A stretch of 64,000 bases of DNA from Arcuatula senhousia (Eukaryota; Mollusca; Bivalvia; Mytilida; Mytilidae), in NCBI GenBank assembly GCA_963971305.1, contig OZ020313.1, positions 54,074,203-54,138,202 of the forward strand, in the 5' to 3' direction. The notes beneath the pieces were generated by a model. That model made no database searches and was not told the DNA's origin. It worked only from the letters and a program-made list of their open reading frames with translations. This document shows positions 34,371 through 47,200 of this stretch, piece after piece. A program made the translations under genes and the position numbers. Every line of letters starts with the position of its first letter. Position 1 is the stretch's first letter.

Positions 34371-35565
34371 GAAATTATAATGAAAACATAATTTTTCCTT
34401 TTTAATTCAACTTTTAAGGCCGGTTTACTTGCTTGCCACTGCTTCCGTTTATCACCCGTCCGTCTGTCTGTCGATATACATTGTTGTTAAGGCTGATTCC
34501 CCGTGGAAACATGATTAGATCACTCTGAAAATGTTTAGAATCATAAAAAGATATTGTACAAAAGGATTCCTTAGTTAAAACATATCTATTTATAATTGAT
34601 TAATTAATTCATAAGCGTATACCATCCCCGCAAAAAAAGTGTAAAAAGAGAGCATGAAAATTGGTTCGCTGAATAGAATATCCAACTACGGACCTACGTT
34701 AACCACTATACCACCGGTTCTCATATAGCTTTTGGTGCATTTATCTTTTATTGCTTTCAAAACACTAAATTTACAAAAGTACGTTTGTTATTAGCAACAT
34801 GTACATGTATATGTATACAATTATATCATTACAAATGATAACTTATTTATAAAAATCAATTATCATTATCATTTGTAGTAAAATATACATGAACTAGCTT
34901 CATGTAGTCTCTACATTAATCTGATTATTCTTTCGCATCGCAGTGTGAAATTGTTGCTAAGTTGTTTTGGTATAGGCTAAAGGGGAGATAACTTGATTAA
35001 TGCGGAAATAATGCCATGATAAATTCAAGGAGTTAGAATAATTCGTTGCAAAGTAAGCCTCTTCTTTCTATTATTATCACAATGAATAATTTTAAAATGT
35101 TAGGGTAAACAATCACATTGATATTCTGCATTTTGTACTTTGAGGACAAAAATTAAAGTCCTCTCAATTTCAAAAAAAAGTTTTAAAGTACCGACCATTT
35201 AATTTGAAAGAGAAGCTTTTTTATCTGGTCAGAATCTAATTTTAAAGGTGTCGAGAATTTTTTTTTCAATATTAGCATTATTCACAGGACTATATTATAT
35301 ATGACAGAAATCCTTCTTCATAATATTATATATTTTCTAAATCTCAGCTGCCAAAATATTTTTTCATCAAAATTAAATTCAAAATATGTTTTTTTATAAG
35401 TCCTCCCCCCCTTTCAAGTTAAATGACCGTTAACTTACTTCTACTTATAAGATATCTGAATGAGCACACAAAGTCACTATGGAATAGCTTTTTCTGACTT
35501 TTTTTAGATTTAAGTGATATTCATTTTATTTCGACCATGGGCAAATTCTGTTTCAGAACCGCTAG
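34371..35565. other. Gene-free stretch
   Basis: 34640-34730 read on the minus strand contains TGGTATAGTGGTTAACGTAG, like a tRNA A-box, but no matching B-box or cloverleaf. Otherwise nothing recognised. Confidence 0.4.
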
Positions 35566-35690
35566 CAGCACCTATATAGCTAGCTACTGGCCTCGTTGAA
35601 GGCTGCTTGCGGTTGTCCATTGCGGTTTTTCTAAATTGCCGCTTGTTATGTGAGTTGTGTTCACATCTCATTATTTTCTATTTGTCAAAA
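35566..35690 (+). repeat. Dispersed repeat family B fragment
   Basis: CTACTGGCCTCGTTGAAGGC, TGCTTGCGGTTGTCCATTGC and CTAAATTGCCGCTTGT, then GTGTTCACATCTCATTA, follow the middle of family B. Related fragments: 38390-38490, 42345-42450, 43305-43425, 58270-58390. Confidence 0.6.
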
Positions 35691-36270
35691 AACTTTTACC
35701 ACTTTCTTCAACTTTTCTCAGACAACCTGTAATTTTAAGGGAGTCTTGAAAATAGGCATGGATGATCTAAATTGATTGATTAATAAATATAAAGTTATAA
35801 TATTTGGGGAAATAACATATTGTTATGTTTTGACACTTTTGAATGATACTGTCAGACTAAAAAATATATTTTTTATCATCCAAAGTGTTTGATACGCAGG
35901 TTTGATTCATTATTCAATATAAATGTCAAACTGTCTCAAAAAACAATTTCTTAACTACCATGATATAAGTTTTGTCATAAGTTGAGGTCAATGACTTGTA
36001 ATGAAAATAAGACGCGGTGTGCGTCACAAAGACATCACCACGAAGGACCAACATTGTGTTTACATGTGGCATGTATCGTGGTTTGTTTGTATTTCATCAT
36101 TCCGTGGTTTTTTTTTCAAATTATTGATGACCTTATTTTTCAAAACTTCTCGGAGGTTTTACCGTCAGAAACCAGAGAGAAGATTTTTAGCCATTAAGGA
36201 AGAAATTAGTTAATTACTAATATAGTTAATAATATTTCTGGTCTTTTTATTACTACAAATGTAGTAGACC

Positions 36271-36438
36271 ATACCTGTAGCCAGGGGGATTCCCCCCTTG
36301 GACAAAAAAAATGATAAAAATAGGGAAAAATCAGGTAAAAAATGGGTTAAGCACTATTAACGTCAGAAAAAAATGGGAAATCGAACCCCCCTCTTCACAT
36401 TTTCGAACCCCCTGTTGAAAAATTCTGGCTACGGGTAT
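36271..36438. mobile_element. 168-bp element with short terminal inverted repeats
   Basis: ATACCTGTAGCCAG at the left end and CTGGCTACGGGTAT at the right end are inverted with one mismatch. The inside is rich in runs (GGGGG, CCCCCC, AAAAAA) and has no coding potential. Confidence 0.6.
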
Positions 36439-36476
36439 AGAGATGTATATATTTCGATTCAAGGCTTACGATATCT

Positions 36477-36497
36477 TATATATATATATATATATAC
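36477..36497. repeat. TA dinucleotide microsatellite
   Basis: About ten uninterrupted TA repeats. Confidence 0.9.
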
Positions 36498-38385
36498 TAT
36501 ATTTTATTCAATATTAACCATTGACTCATATCTGTTTTGAAGGAGTTAACATCTATGCAAAACCTAATTCGATTTGCAATGCCGGCATGCTCATGATGCT
36601 GTTGTTGAGCATATGTCGAGATGTCACAGAGTGCATATAGTAAATAATTTACAGTTCGTGTATTACCGATAATGTAACATTTTAACGAATTACAGAATCC
36701 TTGGCGTCCTTTATTCCGATGAGAGAGATGATCTGAAATTTATTTGTCTATAATGATGCTTCTTTGATTTTAACTTTTGTGTTCCCACTATCAAGTGAGT
36801 CACTACATGTTCAATCACAGAAACTTTTCAATCTCTCAATTTTCGTGCCGTGGTAATTTTTCATCATTGAAGTACAGTAAACAAAAGGTAATCCATTTTG
36901 TACCAAATAAGTTGTTGCAACAGGGCTCCATATATTCGACTTGTTCCCAAACATTAGACGAAAGATGCGATTCTTTAATGCATAACAATATATACATGCT
37001 TGTTTTATAGCCAATTAAGTAGATTTTAAATACCAATGAACCTTTTTTTCAAAATTCTGGTAATTAAAGCTTCCTCTGTTACCATATTTTATTAAGGAAC
37101 AGGTGCATAACAGAACAGACTATCTCCCTGCTCTGTCTGAGTGTTTTGGGTCTGTCCATGAATTATGTATAATTTTATGATTACTTTGATTTTATAATGT
37201 TTATTGTCTTCAATCATGTAAACATAGGTTCATATTTTTTTTGCACCAATCAGTGTGAATCTTAGTTAATACATGTCACAGCTGCATCAACTTTAGTCAC
37301 ACATGTCACAGATTTCATGTTTTAAAAAAATCAAAAGTCGTGAAAAGAAATAATGTCTTGATTACAGTAGCTTGTCATCGGTTTTCTATCATTTACTATC
37401 GATAGCAAAGGAAACAAAGTGACATCTCAAATGTCAAATGAACACCATCATCAAGATAGAATGAAACTTAAGCTTTGCTTGAAATCAAACTAATGGATTA
37501 ACTAAAGAGGAAAATTAAAACTTGGAAGTGAATTCTTCCTTGACTTTCTACTGTGTGATTCAACTTTAAGTTAGTGTTCAAAAATAAAATGTAAATTATG
37601 GAGTAACATGGTTCATTCAACTTTAAGTCAGTGAAAAAGTAAAAAACAAAGAATTTTATCTCAGATTGAAGTGCTGTGGTTTTAAAAATTCAACTTTAAT
37701 TTAATGTAATGCTCATGCAGTTATAATACTCTCTTCCCCTGCACTCTGAGGCATGGCGGAGAGGCATGTTCTTTACTAACTTATTAGAAAACAGTCATAC
37801 TTGTCAAATATGATACGTTTATGTTTTAATTGACGGAAAACGTATGAAAAATTCAATGAAATTTGCACGATGTATGCATTTATGATGAAGGTGTAACAAG
37901 GAAATGTTTTAGCAGTGTTGTGATTTCTATTGTAAGATGTGTAATGTGGGGATGCGGGTCTCCGCTAGTATGTTTGAGTTTGGGTTCAAACCCGACCCCC
38001 CTGGTAAAGCCATCCGGGAAGTCACCATAAAGGTTTGTTGTTGTTTTTTCACTTTTTAAAATTGGCTAAGCAAGTTAAATACGTTAATTCGCTTCATAAA
38101 AGTAAATGGTTTTTAACCATTTTAATAATTTATTTTTACCTAATGAATACGTTTTGTTTCATGGCATTGATTTTAACGGAATTGTTGTTTTCGTACAATG
38201 TCTGGTTGTTGATATTGATACATATTTTGCTAGAATTGGCTACTCAGTTTAGATATCAATAACTTTTACTTTAATGGATATCTATTTAAAATGTAGTTCT
38301 ATGTTTCAAACTTTAAATAATAACAAATTTCCATCGGCATTTTTATGATAAAACATAATTTGGTAGTAGGTAGCCACACATGGCA
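36498..38385. other. Gene-free stretch
   Basis: Near 37970 there is GGGTTCAAACCCGACC, which resembles a tRNA T-arm/B-box, but I cannot fold a tRNA around it. Between 37550 and 37700 the word CAACTTTAAGT..AGTG recurs three times. No exon recognised. Confidence 0.4.
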
Positions 38386-38389
38386 TATC

Positions 38390-38490
38390 ATCTACAGGTT
38401 GTCCATTGTGGTTTTTCTAAATTGCCGTTTAATTGTGTGCTGTGTTGCGTACACTTATTCCACATCTCTTTATTTTCTATAACATCTACA
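38390..38490 (+). repeat. Dispersed repeat family B fragment
   Basis: TTGTCCATTGTGGTTTTTCT, AAATTGCCGTTTAATTGTG and GCGTACACTTATTCCACATC match the 3' part of family B. Confidence 0.65.
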
Positions 38491-38639
38491 CGTGCATGAG
38501 AGAAAATGCAACTAAATTAACCTTTTACATGCATGACTATGGCATGTTAGGGTTTAGGGCCATTGATTTGTACTCTTTGTCTCTCTGCTTTGGCCACGAG
38601 GAGGAACACTATTTGTTTTAAAAAAAATAAAAGTGTTTC

Positions 38640-38915
38640 CTTAAGCACCGTCCCTTGGTGTCCATAGCTGAGAGATGAATATCTATATCATTAACACACT
38701 GTACATCTATTCTTATTAATATAGTCAACCATGCTTGTTCCACACAAACACACACATGCATTATATATTTTGCATTACAATTAGTTTATATAAACAATTG
38801 CTAGTATTGCTAAGCTATGTCTGTTATGTACTGTTTTAAATCATAAATGTTAATTGTCATTGCCTGCAAAGGTCCTTGATTGGCTGAAATAAAATAATGT
38901 CTAATGTCTAATGTA
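38640..38915 (+). mobile_element. Probable LINE 3' end with TGTCTAA tail
   Basis: The stretch ends GGCTGAAATAAAATAATGTC followed by short TAATGTC repeats, the form expected for the 3' terminus of a LINE with a microsatellite tail. No reading frame survives upstream. The left boundary is a guess. Confidence 0.45.
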
Positions 38916-38947
38916 CTCTTCCCGGTACTCTTATTTTTTTTGTTTCG

Positions 38948-39386
38948 TACACAGGGAAATTTTGTTCACGTGAAATTCACATGAAATTAATGTGAAATTC
39001 ACATGAAAAACTTAACGTGAATTTCACGTTAAACGAGCAATTTAACGTGAAGTTCACGTTAAAATAATCACGTGAATTTCACGTGAAAAAATGTTCTCAG
39101 CATTTTGAATGTTCTATACCTTTCATGCAATTCTACAAATATTTAGGAAAAATTCTCATTTTTCCGAATTTTCATGTGAAATTCACGTGAAAAAGTTCAC
39201 GTGAAATTAACATGAGTTTCACATGATATTAACGTGAATTTCATGTGAAATTCACGTTAAATACATTTCACGTGAAATTCACGTTAAATGGCTCGTTTAA
39301 CGTGAAATTCACGTGAATGTTTCACGTGAAATTCATGTTAACCCTGATTTCACGTGAATTTCACGTGAACAAAATTTCCCTGTGTA
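38948..39386. mobile_element. 439-bp foldback element made of CACGTG-type palindromes
   Basis: The ends read TA-CACAGGGAAATTTTGTT-CACGTG and CACGTG-AACAAAATTTCCCTGTG-TA, a perfect inverted terminal repeat of more than 25 bp with TA on both sides, as after insertion into TA. Between the ends, except for a unique stretch at about 39085-39170, the element is built from variants of TTCACGTGAAATTCACGTTAA, giving many CACGTG, AACGTGAA and CATGTGAA palindromes. No coding sequence. It is best described as a non-autonomous DNA transposon with an internally amplified palindromic body. Confidence 0.82.
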
Positions 39387-39408
39387 TCTGCGAAAGAGAT
39401 TTACTATG

Positions 39409-39566
39409 CATTTTGTCCGTTATAAACTTAAACCTTTTTAATATTTACAATGAATGTCAACGAAGCAGCTTTCAAATAAATATAGTATGCAATTGTCCGT
39501 TATAAACTTAAACATATCAATATTTACTATGATGTCAAAGAAACAGCTTTCAGTCAAAGATAGTGG
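39409..39566 (+). repeat. 82-bp tandem duplication
   Basis: TTGTCCGTTATAAACTTAAA, AATATTTAC, ATGATGTCAA or TGAATGTCAA, and CAGCTTTCA occur twice with an 82-base offset. The copies differ by about 15 percent. Confidence 0.7.
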
Positions 39567-39911
39567 CCCCTGAATTTGTTAGTGAAATCGACAGTATCCG
39601 TTTCATATGAAAACTAAACGGAAAATCAATGGAGCACATTTCTAGTAAATGAAAGACAAATATCAATTAAATATAACACCACCGTAATTTGTTAGAGAGA
39701 CGAAAGTTTGTTTTATTCCATTGTAAATAATAGCAGAAATTCAAAACTTAAATGGCCTTTTTAATTTACAAATGAAAACCAGATATGCACATTCGTTTAT
39801 TCTACTCTGTACATCATTAGACAAATATTTGTTTGTTGGGTTTATATTTCTTTGTTTTGTAATCATCGAATATTTTTCAAATCATACACATCCAAATAGA
39901 TACCATAGACG

Positions 39912-40235
39912 ATAAAGAGATGTGGAATAAGTGTACGCGACACAACCAATATTAAAGAAACGACAATTTAAAAAATCACAATGGAAAACAGCCAGCAGTC
40001 TTCAACATGACCAGAGGTCACTGCTCGCTGTCTTTGATTGGCCCAAGATTAAAGATTCAAACAAATCCCTAAATTACCAACGTAAGACCAATTTCTGGAC
40101 AAAAGCCTTGACAAGGATTCCTGGTTAGGACAGGCACATATAATATGTGGCGGGGTTAAACTAGACTTTTGGGCCCAACCTTCCCCCTATTGTAAATCTT
40201 GTACAAAGCACAAAAATAACACACTTTAAAACAAA
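39912..40235 (-). repeat. Dispersed repeat family B, long copy on minus strand
   Basis: GATGTGGAATAAGTGTACGC, ACAATGGAAAACAGCCAGCA, CAGAGGTCACTGCTCGCTGT, TTGGCCCAAGATTAAAG, GGACAGGCACAT and TTTTGGGCCCAACC reverse-complement the copies at 27.4 and 59.9 kb along nearly their whole length. Confidence 0.75.
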
Positions 40236-42340
40236 CGACACCTAGATAAATTAAATTTTTCTGGTAATTTGATTGCTACTGAACTGGTTTCAAATGAGTT
40301 CATCGTTCGTTTTCTGTTAAGATAAACAGTGGACCAGCCTTAGCCTATGGAGGTATCGTCTAGATTGAAATGATGCCCTCATGGGTGGACCCTACCACTT
40401 TATGATATGGTTAAAAGTTTTTGAAAGTGAATCAACGTTACACGCAATTCTGACATCCCTTTTAAAACACAATCAAAAGTAATTTACAATTTTAAAGTAC
40501 ATAAAGTATGCAATTTTGTTTTTTCTAGCTATAATCCTTTTCACTTAAAAGACAAACATTACATCATCATGGCCATTGGCAATACATTATTAATTCATAA
40601 ATGATAAATGATGTTTTGAAATTATAATGCACATCATTTGTAAATATTCAGACGGGGAGTGAATGTAAAAATTCTTAAAATTGACGTATGTATACCTTAA
40701 TTGGCATTATTTGTTTTTACTGAATTCTGTTATTTTGGCAACATGTAAAAATGTGTTTTTATTTTACATATATAAATGATGCTTCTGTATCATAAAGTTG
40801 TTAAGAAATTGCGAATACGATTGCTATGCATACTTTTATACACCAGTAATATGATATTATAGGATAAAGCAATACTACATACTAACATGCAAAGTATCAG
40901 GCATCTGTATTATATAGTCTCTGAGAACACTGACGAGAATATTTCGTTCAGGATGACCGACGGGCGAACGATCACAAACAGACGAACAAACGAGCTAGGG
41001 AAAATCAGTACCCCCCCCTTCTACTTCAATGCGTGGCTAGAATGACTAAATTCAGTGAATCTGGATCTATATTACTTAACAGCTACTCGAGCCATTCCTA
41101 TACTACGGTCCACGTGTCAAATGATACTTTTCGATCTGTTGCAATTAGCATGATCAGATGGAATTACGATTTTTACGTGGCCTTATTAGGTTACATAAGA
41201 AAAACTCCATTGATATGAGTACTGCTGCTGTCAATTATATCTTCAATTATTCATAAGAAATTGAAAAGATGTGAGTGAAATTGTTAGTTATGTGAAGTTT
41301 ATTGAAAGATAAGCTGATTGGTGCTGCCTGATAGTGAGTCGATACAGGCTAACGTGATGCTTATTGTCCTAAGACAAGAAATTATTAGATTTTATGAGGG
41401 GGAGTCGGAAAAGGGGAATAATCTTATTTGGACTTAATTCATAACGAGGCCATCATCTGAATAATCAAAGCGCTAAAGCATTAAAAGGCAGAGCTACATA
41501 ATGTAAATCTAAGCACTAACAAAAGAACGATCTGTGTTTCATAAACTTGAAACATACCACATCAGTTTTGTTTGTTAGCTCCGCTCACTTACACATTTGT
41601 TAAGAAATCTGTAATTTAGCTCCGCCCACTTGATCAAATGTCAAAGGTCAACAATGCTTAAGTAAACGTCAACGAATATTGATACACGATATGAAGTGCA
41701 CATTTATATCGCATTTATGTTGGGGTATAAATATGTACCTCTTATCTTAGACAATCCGCATAACATTTAAAAAGTACAATGCACGATTAATGTTCTGAAT
41801 AGATCCTCTGGTAGCAATATTGACTGACCGATTTACTCCGTCTAGACGGAAAAAAAACGCGAAAATCAGATAGCTATATGACTCTATAAGGCTCTGCCTA
41901 AAAATGAGTTTGCTATGCGTCATATATGTTTTTTTTTTAAAGATTCTATAAGTGGGTTATTGAAAATAATATTTTGTCAGTTCTTTATTTAAGTGTTCTC
42001 TTTATTTAACAAGATTCTGTTCTAACGTTCAGAGATTATTTTTCGTCAAATAAAGACAAAGAAATACCAGAGAATAAAAAATCGCAATGGTCTTGATCGA
42101 CTTGGTACGTTCATTTCAAAATAAATGATGCGTTAAACCGAGTCTATCCTCTTCCATTGCCATTCCGAACACAAATACAAAACACGGGTCTGTGAGATAT
42201 AATAGGAATAGTTACATGTTAGTAATTATCTCTATTCAATTAATATCCAAAAACTGCTTAAAACAATCAATTCGGGGGACATAATTTTGAATTTTCTACC
42301 AATGTCTGATATCGAAAGAGAAACTTTCATTTAGTGCCAC
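40236..42340. other. Gene-free stretch
   Basis: A small duplicated word, TTTAGCTCCGC-CACTT, lies at 41575-41635. No exon, RNA gene or other repeat recognised. Confidence 0.4.
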
Positions 42341-42344
42341 TGCA

Positions 42345-42640
42345 AAACCACGAGCAGCGACCACTGGATTCATTGAAGACTGCTTTTTGCTTTCGCTGAT
42401 TCGTGTAGGTTTGGCTTCGGTTGTCTTCACTTATTCCACATCTTATTATCTTCTTTTTATTGTAGTCTCGTTACGAATAGAGTTCGCGTTGTAAATTGAT
42501 ATTCACTAGTTTTTTTTGTGTTTCCGTGTTTTATATGTTGTCTGATTTTTCGTCCTGTTCGCGTTGGTGTTTACCGGTTTTGTCTCTGTCCTTTCGGACT
42601 TTTCGGACTTTTGACATCCGAACCTCTGCTTCTTCTATTT
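42345..42640 (+). repeat. Family B fragment followed by family A fragment
   Basis: CGAGCAGCGACCACTGGATT..CACTTATTCCACATCTTATT (family B) is followed within 40 bases by AGAGTTCGCGTTGTAAATTG..GTTGTCTGATTTTTCG..GTCCTTTCGGACTTTT (family A). Confidence 0.65.
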
Positions 42641-43304
42641 TTATTGTTTCATGGACAGAACGCGCAGGTCAGGTGCAAGTATTTCTTGAAGACAATTTGG
42701 TGAAACTTGTTTTGAAATAGGACTTGGTTTTTGTCATTCGCTATCATTGTTTATTAATTTTAAAGGTCAAAATAAATTAAGTCTAACATTATAACGTATC
42801 ATGTACTAAACAGAAACACGTCGAGACGTTTACAGTGTAAAGCATCGTAGAATAAGAAATTACATTAAACCAAACAGAACGACAACTTCTGAACGTTTCC
42901 TATTTGTTATCAAATAAATTGTCCTTCCATTTCGTCACTAGAATTCAATCAAACTCAACTTTATTGTTCCGTATGCCAATCTTCAGTGAATTTAAAACTA
43001 ATTTGTCTCTACTAACCATGTGAATGAAAATAAGCGATAACAGATTTTAAACCGAATTCCATAGAAAAAATGAATCAAGCCAAAGAATAGACTGCCAACC
43101 AGTGTATCTGCATGTACAAAGTTTTTGTTCACATACATGTATGACCATAAACTAACGTTATAGCACAGACGAAACAAATAAAAGATTGGTCAATGAAACT
43201 ATCGCGGCATGTAAAAATTTGTAAAACTTCTGTAAAAAGACTAGAACGAAGAAGCACAATCCTGTGTTATTGTTTTTTGTGCACTCCTATCGAAAATAAT
43301 CGAA

Positions 43305-43425
43305 AACGGCCTATACTGGTCTCGTTGAAGGCTGCTAGCTGTTTTTCTTTGTGGTCATTCTAATTTACCGCTTCTTTGTGTCGCGTACACTTATTCCGCA
43401 TTTCTTTATTTTTCTATTTATTAAT
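43305..43425 (+). repeat. Dispersed repeat family B fragment
   Basis: CTGGTCTCGTTGAAGGCTGC, TGTTTTTCTTTGTGG and GTCGCGTACACTTATTCCGC match the middle and end of family B. Confidence 0.6.
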
Positions 43426-44251
43426 AAAGAGACGGAATAACTATGTATTGTAGATGTAACTACATGCATGGCATATCTGTTCGCTTTTCATGTTTATTTT
43501 GAGATATTGTATATAGGTGTCACCTTAATATTTATACGTCATATAGTTACGTTGTGACGTTCTTTCATGGGTTTGGATAGAAATTAATTGTTGAGCAACC
43601 CCAATGTCCAGAAGCGTAGCAATTAAGACGATATAATTGTTTTACAGAATCTGATTACCTGTTAATTATCTCATTATTGATTTACTTAAAATAGAGGTTT
43701 AGCCGTTGCGATACCCTTAATATAATTGATGTACTACAAGGGCATTCTCAATTAGGTGTGAAATTACAGGACTGTGGAAAACAAGACAATGTCAAAAATG
43801 TTATGGTATATATGTGGTCTAAATAGTTTTAGTTTCGAATATAATGTTATATTTGTATTTAAACGGTACATCGGAGTGGCAAAACATGTGTTTTAAGCAA
43901 TATAGCTCTAGATTGGATATTATTTCTGTCTGAACATGCATTCTTACAAATGTTAAACATAAACTTTTATGTTCATTTAACAAGAAACAGCATTAACATC
44001 CGTCTTGGTGTGGTTTGGAACGTGACAAATTTATATCAAATTGTTTGAAAGTGGTCAGGTGTGATCATTTGTGTTTCAGCGTTCAAAATGAGAGTTTATG
44101 TAAGTTAAAAACAAACTTTTATACTAATGAAAAAAAAAGTTTATGTGATTTCTGTGTAAACCGTTTCAATATAAAAATTTCGGAGCTTGTATTTGTGTTT
44201 TCACATTTAATTACACATAATGGTAAAACTTTTGTTTGTTAGGACAAAATT
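43426..44251. other. Region just upstream of the proton-channel gene
   Basis: The ATG at 44252 is preceded by TTTTGTTTGTTAG at 44230-44242, a good splice acceptor, so the promoter and 5' leader exon are probably further upstream. I could not place them. The 75-residue frame at 44015-44242 begins with TTG and is not supported. Confidence 0.45.
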
Positions 44252-47200
44252 ATGGAGAAAGAGAAGGACACGTTGACTCCCGCTCAGCATTATATCCGGA
44301 AAAAGTCGTTTCCATTCCAGCATGAACACAGTCTCCACTCCAACCTATACACACATCATGGTGCCAGAAGACCGTCCGTCGCTTACAGAGCAGTCAAAGT
44401 AAGTGTTGTTTTTATTTATTTGACTTAATCCAATTATGTATAGTTCTGTTTGTAAAAGTATTTAACAAAAATATTCTACATGGGACCCCAAATTGTACTG
44501 AAAATTTTATCCCATGAAATCATAAAATCAAACTTAAAAATACCTATTGAATATATTAGTTTCCAATATTCAAGAGGTATTGGCAATACAAGTCTTAAAA
44601 AAAAACCGTACGTGTTTTTAACTGAGAATAAACACTTTCTCAATTGAAAGTTCCAAGAAAATGTAACAAGAGGTTCCAATGAGCCTAATTCGCTACTTCT
44701 TGTGTAGCAACATTCCGTCCGCTCCAGCTTATGGAGTTTACGTATCTCAATTGATTCGTTACTCCAGAGCGTGCGGGACTTACATCGATTTCCTTGGCAG
44801 AGCGACACGTCTGACGCAAAAATTGCTCACACAGGGTTATGTTGCTCCTCGGTTGCTGTCTTCACTCAAGAAATTTTACGGAAGACATCATGCACTTGTA
44901 GACAAATATGGGATTTCGATCTCTCAGATGAGTGCAGATGTTGGTTTGTCATATGGTTTTGTTTTGTCTTCCTTTACCGGATTTGACACGCTGAATTGAC
45001 TATTGGCAACGCGACGGGTGTGCTATAGCAAGCAGGAACTGCTTACTCTTCCGGAGCACCTGAGTTCACTCTTGTTTCGACTGGAGTTCGCGTTGTTGAT
45101 TGATGTTCAGTTGTTTTGTGTTCCCATGTTTTACATGTTGTCTGTTTTTGTCCCGTTCTTGTTGGTGTTAACTGGTTTTGTCTCTGCCCTTTCGGACTTT
45201 TGATATTCGGATACCCCATTGGTACCTCTGCTTTTCTCGCTTACCTAGTTCTTAAGCTATAAGGTTCTCTTCTGTGAGCTGTTACCCCTTTAAGGTGTCA
45301 TCTTATATCTTTGACCCAATGAAGACTTTTGTATAGTTTAATGAACTGATGGTTTAAGCAAGCAACAGAATTTCTCTATCTGTACCAGTCACATTCTATA
45401 GAGCAAAAACATGAAAAAACGCTATTTTACCTTGAAAATGCCATAGTACCTAGAAGGGTCATTTAATATCTTCGCATCAACGGAGACTTGTTGAGCACAT
45501 TGATCTGAGGGTTTAAGCAGCTATCTTCAATAGTTTTAATTTTATAGGGCGAAAATATGAAAAAAACCGCCATTTTGTTCCTTTATAAGACAATAACCCC
45601 AGTACAACAATGGAGACTTCTGTACACCTCGAGTACCTGAAGGTTAAAACAAGCAACAATTTTCTCCATCTGCAATAGTTTTCATTATATCATCCAAAAA
45701 CATGAAAAAAATGCTACTTTTGAGCAGTAAAGGGGCATAATCCGTGTAATCTCGTGTGAGACTTTTGTAGAGTTTTTGATGTTGAAGAGAAAGTTTAATC
45801 AGATTTTCTATATCTGTTATACTTTTTGATTTACAAGTCAAAATGAGTAGTATGGACCCCCTGTTTTTTTATGTCGTACTGTTCAATAATGTGGATCTTT
45901 TGTCTATATGCGAAGTTTACTTCTAACAATTATTATAAATGGTTTACTTCGTCAAATTGGAATAAACAATTGCATTTGAAATGGGTTTTTTTCTAAAATC
46001 ATTTGAAAATTACCATGATAGGTTCTAAATTGTTTACATTGAGAGTAATAAAACATGGTTTACATCAGTTTTATCAATCAAAATAAAATTAGACATCGTG
46101 CATCATTTCTTTGTGGAAAGCATAATGTTTATGTTATTTTAATAATATCCTTAGAAACACAAAATCTTCAATACTAATCACTAATGGGAGGTCGTAAAAT
46201 TTAAATTGTTTGATATTTCAAAGACGTTTTTAAAAATTATATTAACTTAAATGTATTTTTTAACAAGTGGCTTCTTATAAAGCAAACATGTTTTTCAGTT
46301 GTGTTGATGCCAAGCAAATGAATAAATTATAGCTGTAACTTGAAATTCCCATAAAAAAGACATTTTAACGAAAATGAAGTTGATAACATTATTGCTAATT
46401 GCCTTCTCATTAAAGGACAACTTGTACTAAACAGTGTTATTTTCAATTGTCTTAACAGCTGCTTAGGTCGTTCAATAGACTACTATCAATTATCGATTAG
46501 TTGGCAATGGTTTTGCATGTACCCTCAATTTATATCAAAAGTATCTCAGAAAATATTATGATTGATACCGAAATTTTATTGATGGAGCAACTAAGACGCA
46601 ATTTATCGTTTTTAAAAAAAAATAAGCTTCTTTGAGCTACTTGTTTGCGTATTTATTAATTACTGTTAATTAAGGAGGATAACATTTAATTTATGATCTT
46701 AACATGTGTTTTTCAATAAGATGCTTAAGGTGAGTTGTTTGTTGACTTTAATACAACTAAAATTTGATTGACATGATACAAAATAAAAGAAATCAGATAA
46801 AAGTTCTGTCAACTTTTGCAGTGTTTTCCTTTGCATATATAATAGCAATAAAGGTTTAATTCAAATATTATGCGCTTTTAAAAAAGTAAAAGATAAGTTA
46901 TAATTTAAGATGTGATAGAATATGAGAAATTGAAAAAACGAAAACAAGTTATTGTCTTGGGTTGTTCTGATTTCAAACATGTTTGTTAATAAGTTTCTTT
47001 TTACTTACAAATAACTTCTCACTTGACCTTATCCCTTAAGGTTTTAGGGTAAAAAGGGCTTGTGATCAGTCTCTTCTATCAGTCTACTTTACTGTTTCTG
47101 TCTCAGTCCATCAACTTTCCTTATGCCTCATCGCTAGAAATTCTGCCTGAGTAAATATTTTAAAAATTCAGATTCAGATTCAATATTTTATTAAAGTTTC

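Noticed and set aside
34645..34730. Possible tRNA-derived SINE on the minus strand
   Set aside because: An A-box-like word (TGGTATAGTGG) is present, but there is no B-box at the right distance.
37935..38020. Possible tRNA with GGGTTCAAACCC
   Set aside because: The T-arm-like word is there, but no acceptor stem, D-arm or anticodon arm can be folded around it.
44476..44808. 110-residue minus-strand frame in channel intron 1
   Set aside because: Shadow of the reverse-transcriptase remnant on the opposite strand.
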